Assembly (NCBI GenBank): GCA_947483555.1
Contig: CANKMW010000071.1
Coordinates: 1 to 49,491 of the forward strand
DNA length: 49,491 bases
Source: Myxococcales bacterium
GTDB taxonomy: Bacteria; Myxococcota_A; Polyangia; Haliangiales; Haliangiaceae
Direction: 5' to 3'
The position numbers were made by a program, and so were the translations under genes. The number at the start of each line of letters is the position of its first letter. Position 1 is the first letter of the stretch. Under the pieces are notes generated by a model, which did no database searches, had not been told where the DNA came from, and saw only the letters and a list, made by a program, of their open reading frames with translations. Of this stretch, positions 8,865-17,540 are shown piece after piece.

Positions 8865-9467
8865 ATGCACCGAGCTGTCCGTCGCCCGCGCTGGGCGCTG
8901 ATCCTGACCCCGCCCGACCACCGCAAGACCGATCAGGTCGTCACCGTCGCCGAGCTGCTCACGAGCCGCGGCGTGCGCGTGGCCGGCTTCGCCCAGCGCC
9001 GCCGCCTCGACGCGACCCGGCACTACGAGCTCCACTGCCTCACCGTCGATGAAGCGCCGGTCCCGATCGCCCGCCGCGGCGGTCAGGCTGGCCCCGGCGA
9101 CCAACCGTTCTGCAACTGCGTCTTCCGCTCCGACGCGTTCGCCATCGCTCGCGCCTGGCTGGCGCGCGATCTGCCCGACTGCGACGTCGCCGTGATCGAC
9201 GAGGTCAGCCGGCTCGAAGCCAGTGGTGGCGGCCACGCCATCGCGGTTGCCGAGGCGCTCGCGCGCGCCCCGCTGACGGTGCTCTCGATCCGCGCCGACC
9301 GGCTCGCGGTGCTCATGGACCGCTTCGGGCTCGACGAGCCGGTCGCGGTCCTCGAGTCGGACGACTCGCCGCTGCCGTTCGTCGACGCGGTCGTCGATTG
9401 TTTTCGTGTCGCGCCGACCCTGGCCGCGCACGTGTATCTCCCCCCCTCGCTCACGGAGACCTTCTGA
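8865..9467 (+). CDS. NTPase-like protein with degenerate P-loop (THEP1/DUF2478-like)
   Basis: A 200-residue protein resembling the small P-loop NTPases of the THEP1/DUF2478 type. A beta strand runs into ILTPPDHRKTDQV where the Walker A motif should be, and CDVAVIDEVSRLEASGGGH resembles the family's Walker B block (iDEvgrlE). The canonical GXXGXGK is missing: only the Lys-Thr remains, so nucleotide hydrolysis is doubtful. DUF2478-type proteins are often found near molybdoenzyme genes, which fits the two molybdenum enzymes in this window (inference). The start is ATG 8865; an in-frame TTG at 8823 would add 14 residues. The gene ends one base before the cytochrome start. Confidence 0.6.
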   Translation: MHRAVRRPRWALILTPPDHRKTDQVVTVAELLTSRGVRVAGFAQRRRLDATRHYELHCLTVDEAPVPIARRGGQAGPGDQPFCNCVFRSDAFAIARAWLARDLPDCDVAVIDEVSRLEASGGGHAIAVAEALARAPLTVLSIRADRLAVLMDRFGLDEPVAVLESDDSPLPFVDAVVDCFRVAPTLAAHVYLPPSLTETF

Positions 9468-9468
9468 C

Positions 9469-9909
9469 ATGAACACGTTCACGGTGGCGCTCATCACGGT
9501 CCTGCTCGCGTCCGCGTCCGCCTGCGGCAAGAGCGACTCGTCCTCCGGCGGCGGTAACCCGGCGACCGCCGCTTCACCGACCACGACCGCGCCGAGCGCC
9601 GCGCCAGCCGTCGCCCACGATCCGGCTGCCCAGGCGCGCGAGGTCTTCAAGACCCAGTGCGCGGTCTGCCACGGCGAGCGTGGAAGCGGCGACGGCGCCG
9701 CGGCGGCGACGCTCGATCCCAAGCCGCGCAACTACACCGACAAGGCCTGGCAGGCCAGCGTCGACGATGCCCGGATCAAGAAGATCATCCTCGAAGGCGG
9801 CGCCGCCAACGGCCTGGCGCCGACCATGGCGCCCTACGCCACCGTCTTCAAGGACGACCCGGCGACGCTCGACGAGCTGGTCAAGCTGATCCGCCAGTTC
9901 GGTGCCTGA
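9469..9909 (+). CDS. monoheme cytochrome c lipoprotein
   Basis: Small exported cytochrome of 146 residues. The signal sequence ends in a lipobox-like SASAC (Cys19), followed by a low-complexity Ser/Ala/Pro/Thr linker to about residue 48. A single class I heme domain follows with CAVCHGERGSGDG (64-68). A Met ligand may be in GLAPTMAPYATVF. The start ATG 9469 is one base after the stop of the previous gene, so the two are translationally coupled. It sits 0.5 kb from the end of the ebd-like operon (opposite strand), so it is a candidate electron acceptor for that periplasmic dehydrogenase (inference). Confidence 0.85.
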   Translation: MNTFTVALITVLLASASACGKSDSSSGGGNPATAASPTTTAPSAAPAVAHDPAAQAREVFKTQCAVCHGERGSGDGAAAATLDPKPRNYTDKAWQASVDDARIKKIILEGGAANGLAPTMAPYATVFKDDPATLDELVKLIRQFGA

Positions 9910-9971
9910 CCGGACCCGAGACCTCGCGAAACGATGGAGTTGCCTCGCCGCCGGCTCTAAGCTGTCCTGAA

Positions 9972-10427
9972 ATGGACACCTCGGCACGCGACCCGGTCCT
10001 CGAGCTGCTCCACGATCACGAGGATCTCAACCAGCTGGTGCGCGACGTCGGGGAGCTGGCCCGTCGCGACGACGGCGTCGATCCGCGCGCGCTCGAGGCT
10101 CAGCTCGGTGAGCTGCGCGAGCAGATGTTCCTCCACTTCGCCCGCGAGGAGGAGGGCCTGTTTCCATCGATCGCCCAGGCGCTGCCCGACACCGCCGATG
10201 ACGTCGCGGCCCTGCTGGTCGCCCACGACGCGGTGTGCGGCGCGCTGGCGCGCATGCTCCACGCCGCGCGCAGCGGGTCACCGGTCCAGGTGCGCGTGAT
10301 CTTCGAGCGGTTCGAGAGCGCCTACACCGCGCACGCGCGCGCCGAGCGCGCGTTCCTCCAGTCCCTGGCCGGTCGCCTGTCGCCGGAGGACGCCCGCGAC
10401 CTGTCCGCGCTGGTGCGGACGCTGTAG
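9972..10427 (+). CDS. hemerythrin-like (HHE) protein
   Basis: A 151-residue four-helix protein with hemerythrin-type residues: ELLHDHEDLNQLVRD, MFLHFAREEEGLFP and LLVAHDAVCGALARM. His and Glu ligands for a diiron site are in place. Hemerythrins of this class bind O2 or take part in iron or NO handling. A TAAGCT -10-like hexamer (9958-9963) lies 8 nt before the ATG. It is one of two hemerythrins in the window; the other follows bcrD. It is convergent with the chaperone gene of the ebd-like operon. Confidence 0.82.
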   Translation: MDTSARDPVLELLHDHEDLNQLVRDVGELARRDDGVDPRALEAQLGELREQMFLHFAREEEGLFPSIAQALPDTADDVAALLVAHDAVCGALARMLHAARSGSPVQVRVIFERFESAYTAHARAERAFLQSLAGRLSPEDARDLSALVRTL

Positions 10428-10449
10428 CGCGGCTTCGCCGGGGCTCGGC

Positions 10450-11142
10450 TCAGTCGACGACCGGCAGTCGCACCTTGGCGCCGCAGTCGACCTCGTCGGG
10501 TTCACGGAACTCGGCGAAGAAATCGAGCGGCGCCGGCGTCACCGCGAGGGCGGCGCACTCGGCGTCGACCAGCTCGGCGCACCAGGCCAGGGCCCGGCCG
10601 TAGGCGGCGTCGGCGCACACCGAGGGCTGGGCTGCGATCACGGCCACGAAGCGGCCGAGGTGATCGGTCAGGAACTTGGACCGGGCGTCGAGGACGATGT
10701 CGCAGCCCTCGGCGTCGCCGGCGGCCGCCAGCACCTCCTGTTTCATCAGCAAGAGCGCGTAGAACTCGAGCTCGACGGCGACGTGGTCGAGCATCTCGTG
10801 GATGCGCTCGTCATCGAGCGTCAGCCCGAACGCCTTGTAGAAGCCAGCCAGGTCGGCGAGGTCGTGGCCCTTCGAGAGGCCCCGCATCCGCCCGTGCTCG
10901 GTCTCGTACAGCGAGACCCGCCCCTTGCCGCGATCGAACAGCTCGATGTACGTGCGCTGCAACGGCTCGATGCCATGGGCCAGCGCGTCCGCCATCGCGC
11001 CGAGCGCGACATGGCCGCGCAGCGGCGGGGTCGCCAGCGTCTCGGCAAGCTCGGCCTCCGGGTACGCCGTGGCCAGCGACGCCAGCATGAAGTCGCGGGC
11101 CCGGGTCCCGACGCCGCTGTCGGACGCCGTCGCTTCGCTCAC
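10450..11142 (-). CDS. TorD/DmsD-family molybdoenzyme chaperone (EbdD-like)
   Basis: Cytosolic redox-enzyme maturation chaperone of 230 residues. It is all-helical, with a TorD-like core: MLASLATAYPEAELAETL, TYIELFDRGKGRVSLYETEHG, DLADLAGFYKAFGL and DHVAVELEFYALLLMKQE. Such proteins bind the alpha subunit and its Tat signal until the Mo cofactor is inserted. The GTG start at 11142 overlaps the stop of the gamma-subunit gene by 4 bp (GTGA). It is the last gene of the operon running 17436 to 10450, where EbdD sits in ethylbenzene dehydrogenase operons. Confidence 0.85.
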   Translation of the reverse strand: MSEATASDSGVGTRARDFMLASLATAYPEAELAETLATPPLRGHVALGAMADALAHGIEPLQRTYIELFDRGKGRVSLYETEHGRMRGLSKGHDLADLAGFYKAFGLTLDDERIHEMLDHVAVELEFYALLLMKQEVLAAAGDAEGCDIVLDARSKFLTDHLGRFVAVIAAQPSVCADAAYGRALAWCAELVDAECAALAVTPAPLDFFAEFREPDEVDCGAKVRLPVVD

Positions 11143-12044
11143 AGCACCCTCGTCGGCAGCCACGACATCATCACCGACTTGCGCGAGCCGACCTCGGCCT
11201 TGCCGCCCTGCCACACCGCGAACGCCACCCCGGTCTCGCTGCCCACCGCGATCACCGACCCGCCGTCGATGGCCAGCGGCCGCGTGAGCACCAGGGTCCA
11301 GGTGCCGTTGGCCCACACGCCGTGCGCGCTGCCGCTGTGACCGGCCTGCACCGCGGAGGTCGAGAAGCCTTCGGCGATGATCTCGTCGATGCCCGACTTC
11401 TGGTAGGCCTGCGGGTTGCCCTCGGCCCGCCCGGGCGAGAAGCCCTCCTGTTGTTCGACCGTTCCGCCGGCGGCCTCCTTGAACTCCATCGGGTACATGT
11501 CGACCGACATGTTCGGGTACAGGGTCAGCATGGTCGGCTTGCCCTGTTCCTTGTCGCGCTGGTACTGGGCCCGCCAGTGGAAGATGTGCACCGGCAGCTC
11601 GGGCGCCCCCATCATCACCGGGGTGCGGGCCAGCTCGCGCATCGGGAACTGGATCGCGACCGCGTCCGAGAACTCGCCCAGCCGACCGGCCTCGCTGCGC
11701 TCGTCGTCCTTCCAGCTCAGGCGGAACGCGATGTGGGTCGCGTTGTGGACCGCGGCGACCGTGATCTGCTCGGTGGTGGTGGTCTCCGGCCGCGGCGTCA
11801 CCATGGGCTGCGCCATCAGCGTCACCAGTCCGCGCGGCACGTTCTTCCAGTACGCCGCCGCGGCGTCGGGCGCCGTGAGATCGGCGGTGACCGCGCGCAC
11901 CTCGAGGGCGCTGATCGGGGTCGCCGGCGGCTCGGCGGCGACGCCGTCGCCGGGCTTCGACTTGCGGCTCTTGCAGGCGGCGCCGCTCGCGGCCGTCGCG
12001 CACAGGAGCGTCGCGGTCCAGGTTCGCAGGGTGGCTTTGGTCAT
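11139..12044 (-). CDS. ethylbenzene dehydrogenase-like gamma subunit (heme b)
   Basis: Periplasmic heme-b electron-transfer subunit of a type II DMSO-reductase-family enzyme, 301 residues. A signal peptide ends near AASGAAC, possibly a lipobox. The EB_dh/DOMON-like beta-sandwich follows, with the characteristic blocks ATHIAFRLSWKD, DAVAIQFPM, VHIFHWRAQYQRD, GVWANGTWTLVLTRPL and GGKAEVGSRKSVMMSWLP. In this family heme b is held by Met and Lys, and candidate residues occur in PVMMGAPE and the C-terminal block (inference). It follows the beta-subunit gene by 11 bp and overlaps the chaperone gene by 4 bp. Confidence 0.9.
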   Translation of the reverse strand: MTKATLRTWTATLLCATAASGAACKSRKSKPGDGVAAEPPATPISALEVRAVTADLTAPDAAAAYWKNVPRGLVTLMAQPMVTPRPETTTTEQITVAAVHNATHIAFRLSWKDDERSEAGRLGEFSDAVAIQFPMRELARTPVMMGAPELPVHIFHWRAQYQRDKEQGKPTMLTLYPNMSVDMYPMEFKEAAGGTVEQQEGFSPGRAEGNPQAYQKSGIDEIIAEGFSTSAVQAGHSGSAHGVWANGTWTLVLTRPLAIDGGSVIAVGSETGVAFAVWQGGKAEVGSRKSVMMSWLPTRVL

Positions 12045-12055
12045 GGCTGCTCCCA

Positions 12056-13192
12056 CTACGGCGTGTTGTGACGGGCCGCGCCCAGCTTGGAGTCGAAGGC
12101 GGCGCGTTCGATGACGGTCTCGGTGACGGGCACCCGCACCAGCTCGGCGCCTTGCTCGTCGTAGCCGAAGGCGGTGCCCTGCTTGACGTCGAACTTGTGG
12201 ATGATGCGGTCGGTGCTGCCGATGAGGCACAGCAGGCCCTGGGCGCGCGGATCGTCGGGTAGCTCGCGGTAGGCCTTGATGGCGTCCTCGACCCGGGGCC
12301 CGAACATCTGCTTCAGGTAGTCCCGATCGGCGTGGATCGGCGGGATGTAGTAGATGTTGGGCTCGAGGCCGAGCTGCGGGTAGTACGGCAGCGCCAGCCC
12401 CTTCTCGTGCACCAGATAGTCGACCGGGTTGTCGCGGCGCGACTGACCGGGCGGGCTGATGAACCCCATCACGCGGATCTTGCCGATGCAGTTGACCACG
12501 CACTGGGGCTGGATCCCCTGCTCGACCGCCGGGTAGCAGCCGATGCACTTCTCGCTGATCCGCGTGTACGGGTTGTACATCGACTTCTTGTAGGGACAGG
12601 CGCGCACGCACTCGCCGTAGCCCTTGCAGCGCGCCTGGTCGATGAGGACGATGCCGTCCTCCTCGCGCTTGTAGATCGCCTTGCGCGGGCACGCGGCCAG
12701 GCATGCGGGATAGGTGCAGTGCGCGCAGGTGCGCGGCAGGTAGAAGAACCAGCGATCGTGGGGCAGCGCGTCCAGGTGCATCCCGCCATCCACCGTGCCG
12801 CCGGCGCAGTCGTCCTCGCCGACGTTGGGATACATCCAGTCTTCGTCGGTGGGAAAGAAGTGCAGCACCCGCTCGTTGGGCGGGGCGGCCTCGATCAGCG
12901 TCTTGCCCAGGTACTCGCCCTTGGCGCCCCAGTCCTGACGGCCGAGCTTCTCGAGGATGCGCAGGTCCCAGGCCAGGGGATAGCCGCCCCACGGCTTGGT
13001 CTCGACGTTGTTCCAGAACATGTACTCCTGGCCCTTGCCGCTGGTCCAGGTGGTCTTGCATGCCAGCGTGCAGGTCTGGCACGCGATGCACTTGTTGAGA
13101 TCGAAGACGATCGCCCATTGCCGCTTGGGCCGGTGATCGTCGTAGGGGTACTCGATCTCTCGACCGAGGTGCCAGTTCTTGACCTTGGACAT
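12056..13192 (-). CDS. ethylbenzene dehydrogenase-like beta subunit (four Fe-S clusters)
   Basis: Ferredoxin-like electron-transfer subunit of 378 residues, of the NarH/EbdB/DdhB/SerB kind. Four cysteine groups are visible: CIACQTCTLAC (35-45), CAHCTYPACLAACP, CKGYGECVRACPYKK and CIGCYPAVEQGIQPQCVVNC. These are expected to bind one [3Fe-4S] and three [4Fe-4S] clusters. There is no signal peptide; in this family the subunit is carried through the Tat system together with the alpha subunit. The ATG start at 13192 lies 10 bp after the alpha-subunit stop codon. Confidence 0.93.
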   Translation of the reverse strand: MSKVKNWHLGREIEYPYDDHRPKRQWAIVFDLNKCIACQTCTLACKTTWTSGKGQEYMFWNNVETKPWGGYPLAWDLRILEKLGRQDWGAKGEYLGKTLIEAAPPNERVLHFFPTDEDWMYPNVGEDDCAGGTVDGGMHLDALPHDRWFFYLPRTCAHCTYPACLAACPRKAIYKREEDGIVLIDQARCKGYGECVRACPYKKSMYNPYTRISEKCIGCYPAVEQGIQPQCVVNCIGKIRVMGFISPPGQSRRDNPVDYLVHEKGLALPYYPQLGLEPNIYYIPPIHADRDYLKQMFGPRVEDAIKAYRELPDDPRAQGLLCLIGSTDRIIHKFDVKQGTAFGYDEQGAELVRVPVTETVIERAAFDSKLGAARHNTP

Positions 13193-13202
13193 GGACGGTG
13201 CC

Positions 13203-16200
13203 TCACTTCACCTGGGTGAACTGGCCGCGCAGGTAGGCCAGCATCGCGTCGCTCTCGTAGGTCGGCCGGAACCCGAGCGCCGCCGGTCGCCACAACCCGC
13301 TGCCGCCGAGGCCGCCGGCCTCGGCCCTGGTCAGCTTGACGAACGCCTCGCGCGGCGCGCCGACCGGACAGTGCACGTCGGCCAGGAAGCCCTTCATGAT
13401 CGCCTGGCCGAACATGTCCTTGTGGACCAGCGAGTCGGTCATCAGGGTCGGCTTCAGCCAGGCCCGGGTCGCCGATTGGTGCGAGCCGTAGCGGTACATC
13501 GCCTGGTAGTTGGTGCCCGGGTTGCGGGCCAGCCCATCGGCGCGGGTCTCGTGGCCCTTCACGCTGCCGTAGGTCGCGCCGTACATGTTGTGCCAGGTCC
13601 GGGCCACGCCGCGCGGGGTGCCCGGGTAGTAGCGGACGCGCAGGATCAGGCGCGAGATCTTGGCCGCGTCGGTGCCGGCGACCACGTTGCGGTACGGACG
13701 GTCGTCGGGGTCGGCGTCGATGTAGACGTAGTCGCCGTCGTCGACCTTGAGGTCCTTGGCGTCGAGCGGGTGGAGGTCGACGTACCCTTCGGTCACCGAC
13801 GGCATGCGCTTGTCGTGGCGGTAGACGTCGCCGAAGGGTCCGAACAGCACGCCGGTGAAGTCGGTATCGACCGGCGTGGTGTGGGCGCCGTGGCGGTACT
13901 TGGGGGTGTGATAGATGTGGCGGTAGCCGCGCGCCATCAGCGGGTGCTGCGACGCCATGGTCTCGGCGACGGTGCGCATGACGTGGCGGACCTGCCGGGT
14001 CTCGGTCGACTGGTCGGTGGGCGACAGCCCGTAGTCGGCGGGCTGTTTCGGCCGCAGCGCCGGGTGGGGCGCGGCGACGATCACGTTGGGCTCGTGGAAC
14101 GTGGAGTCGATCGGCTCGCGGTGGACGACCAGGTTCTCGCCGCTGTCGATGAACTCGGGCTCGAAGCGGTAGAACTCGAGCCGCCCCGACTTGGTGTGCC
14201 AGGGTTGCTCGCCGCGCGCCTGCTCGTACGACGACAGCCGCGGATAGGTGCGGACGTTGACCAGCGCTGGCACGCCGGTCTTGGCCAGCGCGTGCAGCTC
14301 CTCGACCTTGTAGCCGCGCAGCGAGGCCGAGCCGTCGATGATCCGTTGCAGGTAGACCTCGACCTTGTTCTCGTCGACGAACTTCCAGGCCTCGCTCAGG
14401 CGAGGCTCGGTGTAGAGCGTGCCCAGGGCCTTGCTGACCCCGGCGATGATCTCGATGTCGGAGCGAGTATCGAAGATGCGCTTGATCGGCGAGGTCGGAA
14501 ACATCTGCACGAACGGGTTGGTGCAGCTGCCGGTCATGTCGGGGTGGACGAACTCGGCCCACGAGTCACACGCGAAGACCAGGTCGGCGTACTCGCACGA
14601 GCCAGTCCACCACCAGTCGGCGAACGCGATGAACTCGACCTTGGGCAGCGTGTTGTGAACGACGTCGTAGTGCCACTTGATGTTGCCGATGACCGAGTTG
14701 CTGTTGTTGAGCCACATCGCCTTGGTCGGCGTCGGCACGTGGCCCTTGCCGGTGAAGAGCGTGTTGCCCTGGCGCAGCGGTCGGTCGCCGTAGTTGAAGT
14801 AATGGATCGACTCGTAGTGGGTGTACTTCTTGGTCTTGATCGGACCGCTGGCCTCGAGCTGGAGGTTGAACGGGTCCTCGGCCGCGTAGAGCGGGATGCC
14901 GCTGAACAGCGCCGACTTGTAGTTGCCGGCGTAGCTGCCGACGTTGCCACCCGGAAACCCGAGGTTGCGGGTCAGCGCCGCCACCAGGAGGATCGCCCGG
15001 TCCTTGAGATCGGAGTTGAAGAACTGGTTCGGCCCCATGCCGGTGGCGAACGTCGTCTTCTCCGGGTTGGCGGCGATCTGGTGGGCCAGCGACTCGATCG
15101 CGGTCGCCGGCGCGCCGGTGATCTGCGACACCTGGGCCGGCGTCATGTTGTCGTCGAGGTACTGGGCCAGCAGCCCGAAGTGGGTGCGGACCTCGACCTC
15201 CTTGCCGTCGGCCAGCTTGACGGTGCGGGTCACGCGCAGCTCAGGCGCCGTGGTCGCGGCCCGTGGCCCGACCTGGTCGCGGGTGATCGCGGCCAGCTTC
15301 TTGGTCCGGGCGTCGACGATCACGTAGACGCCGAGGTCGCCGGTGAGCGCCTCGGGCACGAACTGATGCTTGTGCCCGAGCGCGGGCGGCGTCGGCTGCC
15401 CCTTCGGCACCACCGTCACCCCGGTCAGCGGCCGTGCCACGTAGCCGGGCAGCTCGGACGTCGCCAGCTCCTCGGGACGGAGCGGCGCCAGGGTGTCCAT
15501 GCGGACCAGGAACGGCAGATCGGTGTTGGTCTTGACCCAGCGGTCGTCGTAGAGCTGCTTCGAGATGATCACCTGCGCCAGCCCGAGCGCGAACGCCGGG
15601 TCGGTGCCGGGGCGGATGACCACCACCTCGTCGGCCTTCGAGGCGGTGGCGCTGTACTCGACGGTGATGACCACGACCTTGGTGCCCTTGAGCCGGGCCT
15701 CGGTCAGCCAGTGGCTGTCCGGCATCTTGGTCGTGATCCAGTTCATGCCCCAGGCCAGGCACAGCTTCGAGTGCTCGACCGTGAACAGATCGAAGTCGTT
15801 GGTCTGCGCCCCGGTCACCATCGGGTGGCCGGGCGGCAGATCGGTGTGCCACGAATAGCTGTCCCAGCCACGGGCGCCGATCGCCTGGTCGGCTCCGACG
15901 CCGCGCACCTTGGCGTCGGCGAGCGCCATCAGGTTGGCGAATCGGTACAGGCCGAAGATGCGGGTCGCGCCCAGGAACGCCATGCCGCCGCGCAGCTTGA
16001 TGGTCTGGGTGCCGGCGCCTTCGAGCGCCTCGACCATCGCCGGGTCGTAGCCCTGGGCACCGAGGCGCTTGGCGCCGTCCTCCCCCGAGTAGGTGCGCGT
16101 GATGTTGTCGAAGCCACGCGCGGCGTAGCTGAACGCCTCATCCCAGCTCAGCCGGATCCAGGTGTCCTTGCCGCGTTCGAAGTATTTGGGGTCGCCCTTC

Positions 16201-16667
16201 CCGGTCGCCGGATCGCGCGGGAAGCCGGCGTCGGCCCACGCCTTCCACCCGGTGCGGATCATCGGTGCCTTGACCCGACGATCGCCGTAGATCCGGCGCA
16301 CCAGGGCGAGGCCCTTCTGGCACAGCCGCGGATCCCAGCGATGGGACGCCGTGTTGCCGTACAGATCCTTGGCCTTGCCGTATCCGAACGTGGGGCCGAT
16401 CCGCACCACGACGTCGTTCTTGACGTGGGCCCGCAGCAAGCAGTTGTGGGTGTCGTTGGGCGCGCACAGAAAGACGAACGAGCTGTCGGTCTTGAAGATG
16501 TTGCGGTAGACCCGCTCCCAGTCGCGATTGGGGTAGGCCGCGAGCGGGTTCGCCACGCTGATCGGCTTGAAGAAGTGGAGCGGCGCGGCGTGGGCGGCGC
16601 CGGCCGCAGTGGCGCTGAGCAGGCCCTGGAGGAACAGGCGACGAGTCGGCTTCGAGGTGACGGACAT
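13203..16667 (-). CDS. type II molybdopterin dehydrogenase alpha subunit (EbdA-like)
   Basis: Catalytic subunit with bis-MGD cofactor, 1154 residues, of the branch containing ethylbenzene dehydrogenase, steroid C25 dehydrogenase, DMS dehydrogenase and nitrate reductase. A Tat signal (TRRLFLQG) places it in the periplasm. The block YSWHTDLPPGHPMVTGAQTND aligns with the type II block carrying the Asp Mo ligand. The FS0 motif is unusual: where relatives have His-X3-Cys-X3-Cys-Xn-Cys, this protein has Cys68-X3-Asp72-X3-Cys76 and then Cys116 (PRLCQKG). By family knowledge such enzymes hydroxylate a benzylic, allylic or tertiary carbon with water. The closeness to a benzoyl-CoA pathway makes an alkylbenzene or alkylphenol plausible, but a steroid-type or other hydrocarbon substrate, or an oxyanion reductase role, cannot be excluded. 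Confidence 0.9.
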   Translation of the reverse strand: MSVTSKPTRRLFLQGLLSATAAGAAHAAPLHFFKPISVANPLAAYPNRDWERVYRNIFKTDSSFVFLCAPNDTHNCLLRAHVKNDVVVRIGPTFGYGKAKDLYGNTASHRWDPRLCQKGLALVRRIYGDRRVKAPMIRTGWKAWADAGFPRDPATGKGDPKYFERGKDTWIRLSWDEAFSYAARGFDNITRTYSGEDGAKRLGAQGYDPAMVEALEGAGTQTIKLRGGMAFLGATRIFGLYRFANLMALADAKVRGVGADQAIGARGWDSYSWHTDLPPGHPMVTGAQTNDFDLFTVEHSKLCLAWGMNWITTKMPDSHWLTEARLKGTKVVVITVEYSATASKADEVVVIRPGTDPAFALGLAQVIISKQLYDDRWVKTNTDLPFLVRMDTLAPLRPEELATSELPGYVARPLTGVTVVPKGQPTPPALGHKHQFVPEALTGDLGVYVIVDARTKKLAAITRDQVGPRAATTAPELRVTRTVKLADGKEVEVRTHFGLLAQYLDDNMTPAQVSQITGAPATAIESLAHQIAANPEKTTFATGMGPNQFFNSDLKDRAILLVAALTRNLGFPGGNVGSYAGNYKSALFSGIPLYAAEDPFNLQLEASGPIKTKKYTHYESIHYFNYGDRPLRQGNTLFTGKGHVPTPTKAMWLNNSNSVIGNIKWHYDVVHNTLPKVEFIAFADWWWTGSCEYADLVFACDSWAEFVHPDMTGSCTNPFVQMFPTSPIKRIFDTRSDIEIIAGVSKALGTLYTEPRLSEAWKFVDENKVEVYLQRIIDGSASLRGYKVEELHALAKTGVPALVNVRTYPRLSSYEQARGEQPWHTKSGRLEFYRFEPEFIDSGENLVVHREPIDSTFHEPNVIVAAPHPALRPKQPADYGLSPTDQSTETRQVRHVMRTVAETMASQHPLMARGYRHIYHTPKYRHGAHTTPVDTDFTGVLFGPFGDVYRHDKRMPSVTEGYVDLHPLDAKDLKVDDGDYVYIDADPDDRPYRNVVAGTDAAKISRLILRVRYYPGTPRGVARTWHNMYGATYGSVKGHETRADGLARNPGTNYQAMYRYGSHQSATRAWLKPTLMTDSLVHKDMFGQAIMKGFLADVHCPVGAPREAFVKLTRAEAGGLGGSGLWRPAALGFRPTYESDAMLAYLRGQFTQVK

Positions 16668-16692
16668 GGAGCACTCCTGGAGAGGTGCGGCG

Positions 16693-17436
16693 CTAGGGGG
16701 CGTCCGGGGTGAACACCGCGCGGGGCGAGACCTCGCGGGTCGCGAGGCCGGGGAAGCGACGGTGGAGTCCGGCTTCGATCGACGTGGTCACCTGCCCCGG
16801 GGCGACGGCGCCGGCGCGGTGGGTGCGGTAGTAGAGGACGCCCTCGGAGACCCCGAGGAAGTCGACGTCGAGCGCGGCGTCGAAGGCCCGCGCCGTACGC
16901 CGGATCGAGTCGAGGCCGTCGCGCAGCTCGTCGGGGATCGGCCCGAACCGCGCCGGGCTCTGGGGGTGCACGTAGAGGACATCGACGCAACGCGGCGCAC
17001 CGCTGCCAGCGCTGGTGTGGCGTGCGAACAGGATCGCTCCGCCGAGGCCGAGGACCAGACCGTGGATCGCTTCGCGCCACAGCTCGCAGGCTCGCGGATG
17101 GAGCTGGACGTGGTCGCACGGATCGCGCTCGGCGCGCTGGGCGGCCTGATCTGGAATCGGCGACCAGTGACGGGCCGTGCACGGGGCGTCGAGCGCCGGC
17201 AACATGCGAACCAGATCGGCGAGCGGCAGCTCGAGTCGGTAGTAGGCGCGGAAGCTCTTGCCGAGGTTCGAGCTGACGTCGAAGACCCGGCGCAGGGTGT
17301 CGTCCGGCGCGCGGTCGAGGGCCGCGGTCAGCAGCGCGTCGTCATTGGTCTCGGCCGGCGCGTCGGGGACGGTAGCCCGCATGGCCGCGCGGCGGGCGCG
17401 TCGCCATCGCTCGGACAGGTCCACGACCACCGGCAT
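16693..17436 (-). CDS. unrecognised protein, first gene of the ebd-like operon
   Basis: A 247-residue protein I do not recognise. It has no signal peptide or membrane segment. Conspicuous stretches are DPCDHVQLHPRACELWREAI, GLVLGLGGAILFARHTSAG and CVDVLYVHPQSPARFGPIPD. They contain His/Cys pairs that could bind metal and a Gly-rich turn. It lies 25 bp upstream of the alpha-subunit gene on the same strand, so it is very probably the first gene of that operon and may act in maturation or substrate handling. ATG 17436 is preferred; TAGGGA lies 8 nt upstream and can be read either as a weak -10 or as part of a Shine-Dalgarno. Confidence 0.75.
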   Translation of the reverse strand: MPVVVDLSERWRRARRAAMRATVPDAPAETNDDALLTAALDRAPDDTLRRVFDVSSNLGKSFRAYYRLELPLADLVRMLPALDAPCTARHWSPIPDQAAQRAERDPCDHVQLHPRACELWREAIHGLVLGLGGAILFARHTSAGSGAPRCVDVLYVHPQSPARFGPIPDELRDGLDSIRRTARAFDAALDVDFLGVSEGVLYYRTHRAGAVAPGQVTTSIEAGLHRRFPGLATREVSPRAVFTPDAP

Positions 17437-17540
17437 CGACTTCGTCCCTAGCAACTGACGCGCCGTCGCTCGTGGCTCGCTGGACGCAAACCTGCGCAGT
17501 CCCCGCGTTCACCGCCCGCGACCGCGCACGAAATGCGCAA

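Noticed and set aside
13179..16712. A 1177-codon open frame on the plus strand opposite the alpha-subunit gene
   Set aside because: It is low in family-like motifs, rich in Arg/Val/Gly, and mirrors the codon periodicity of the true minus-strand gene; high GC makes antisense frames long.
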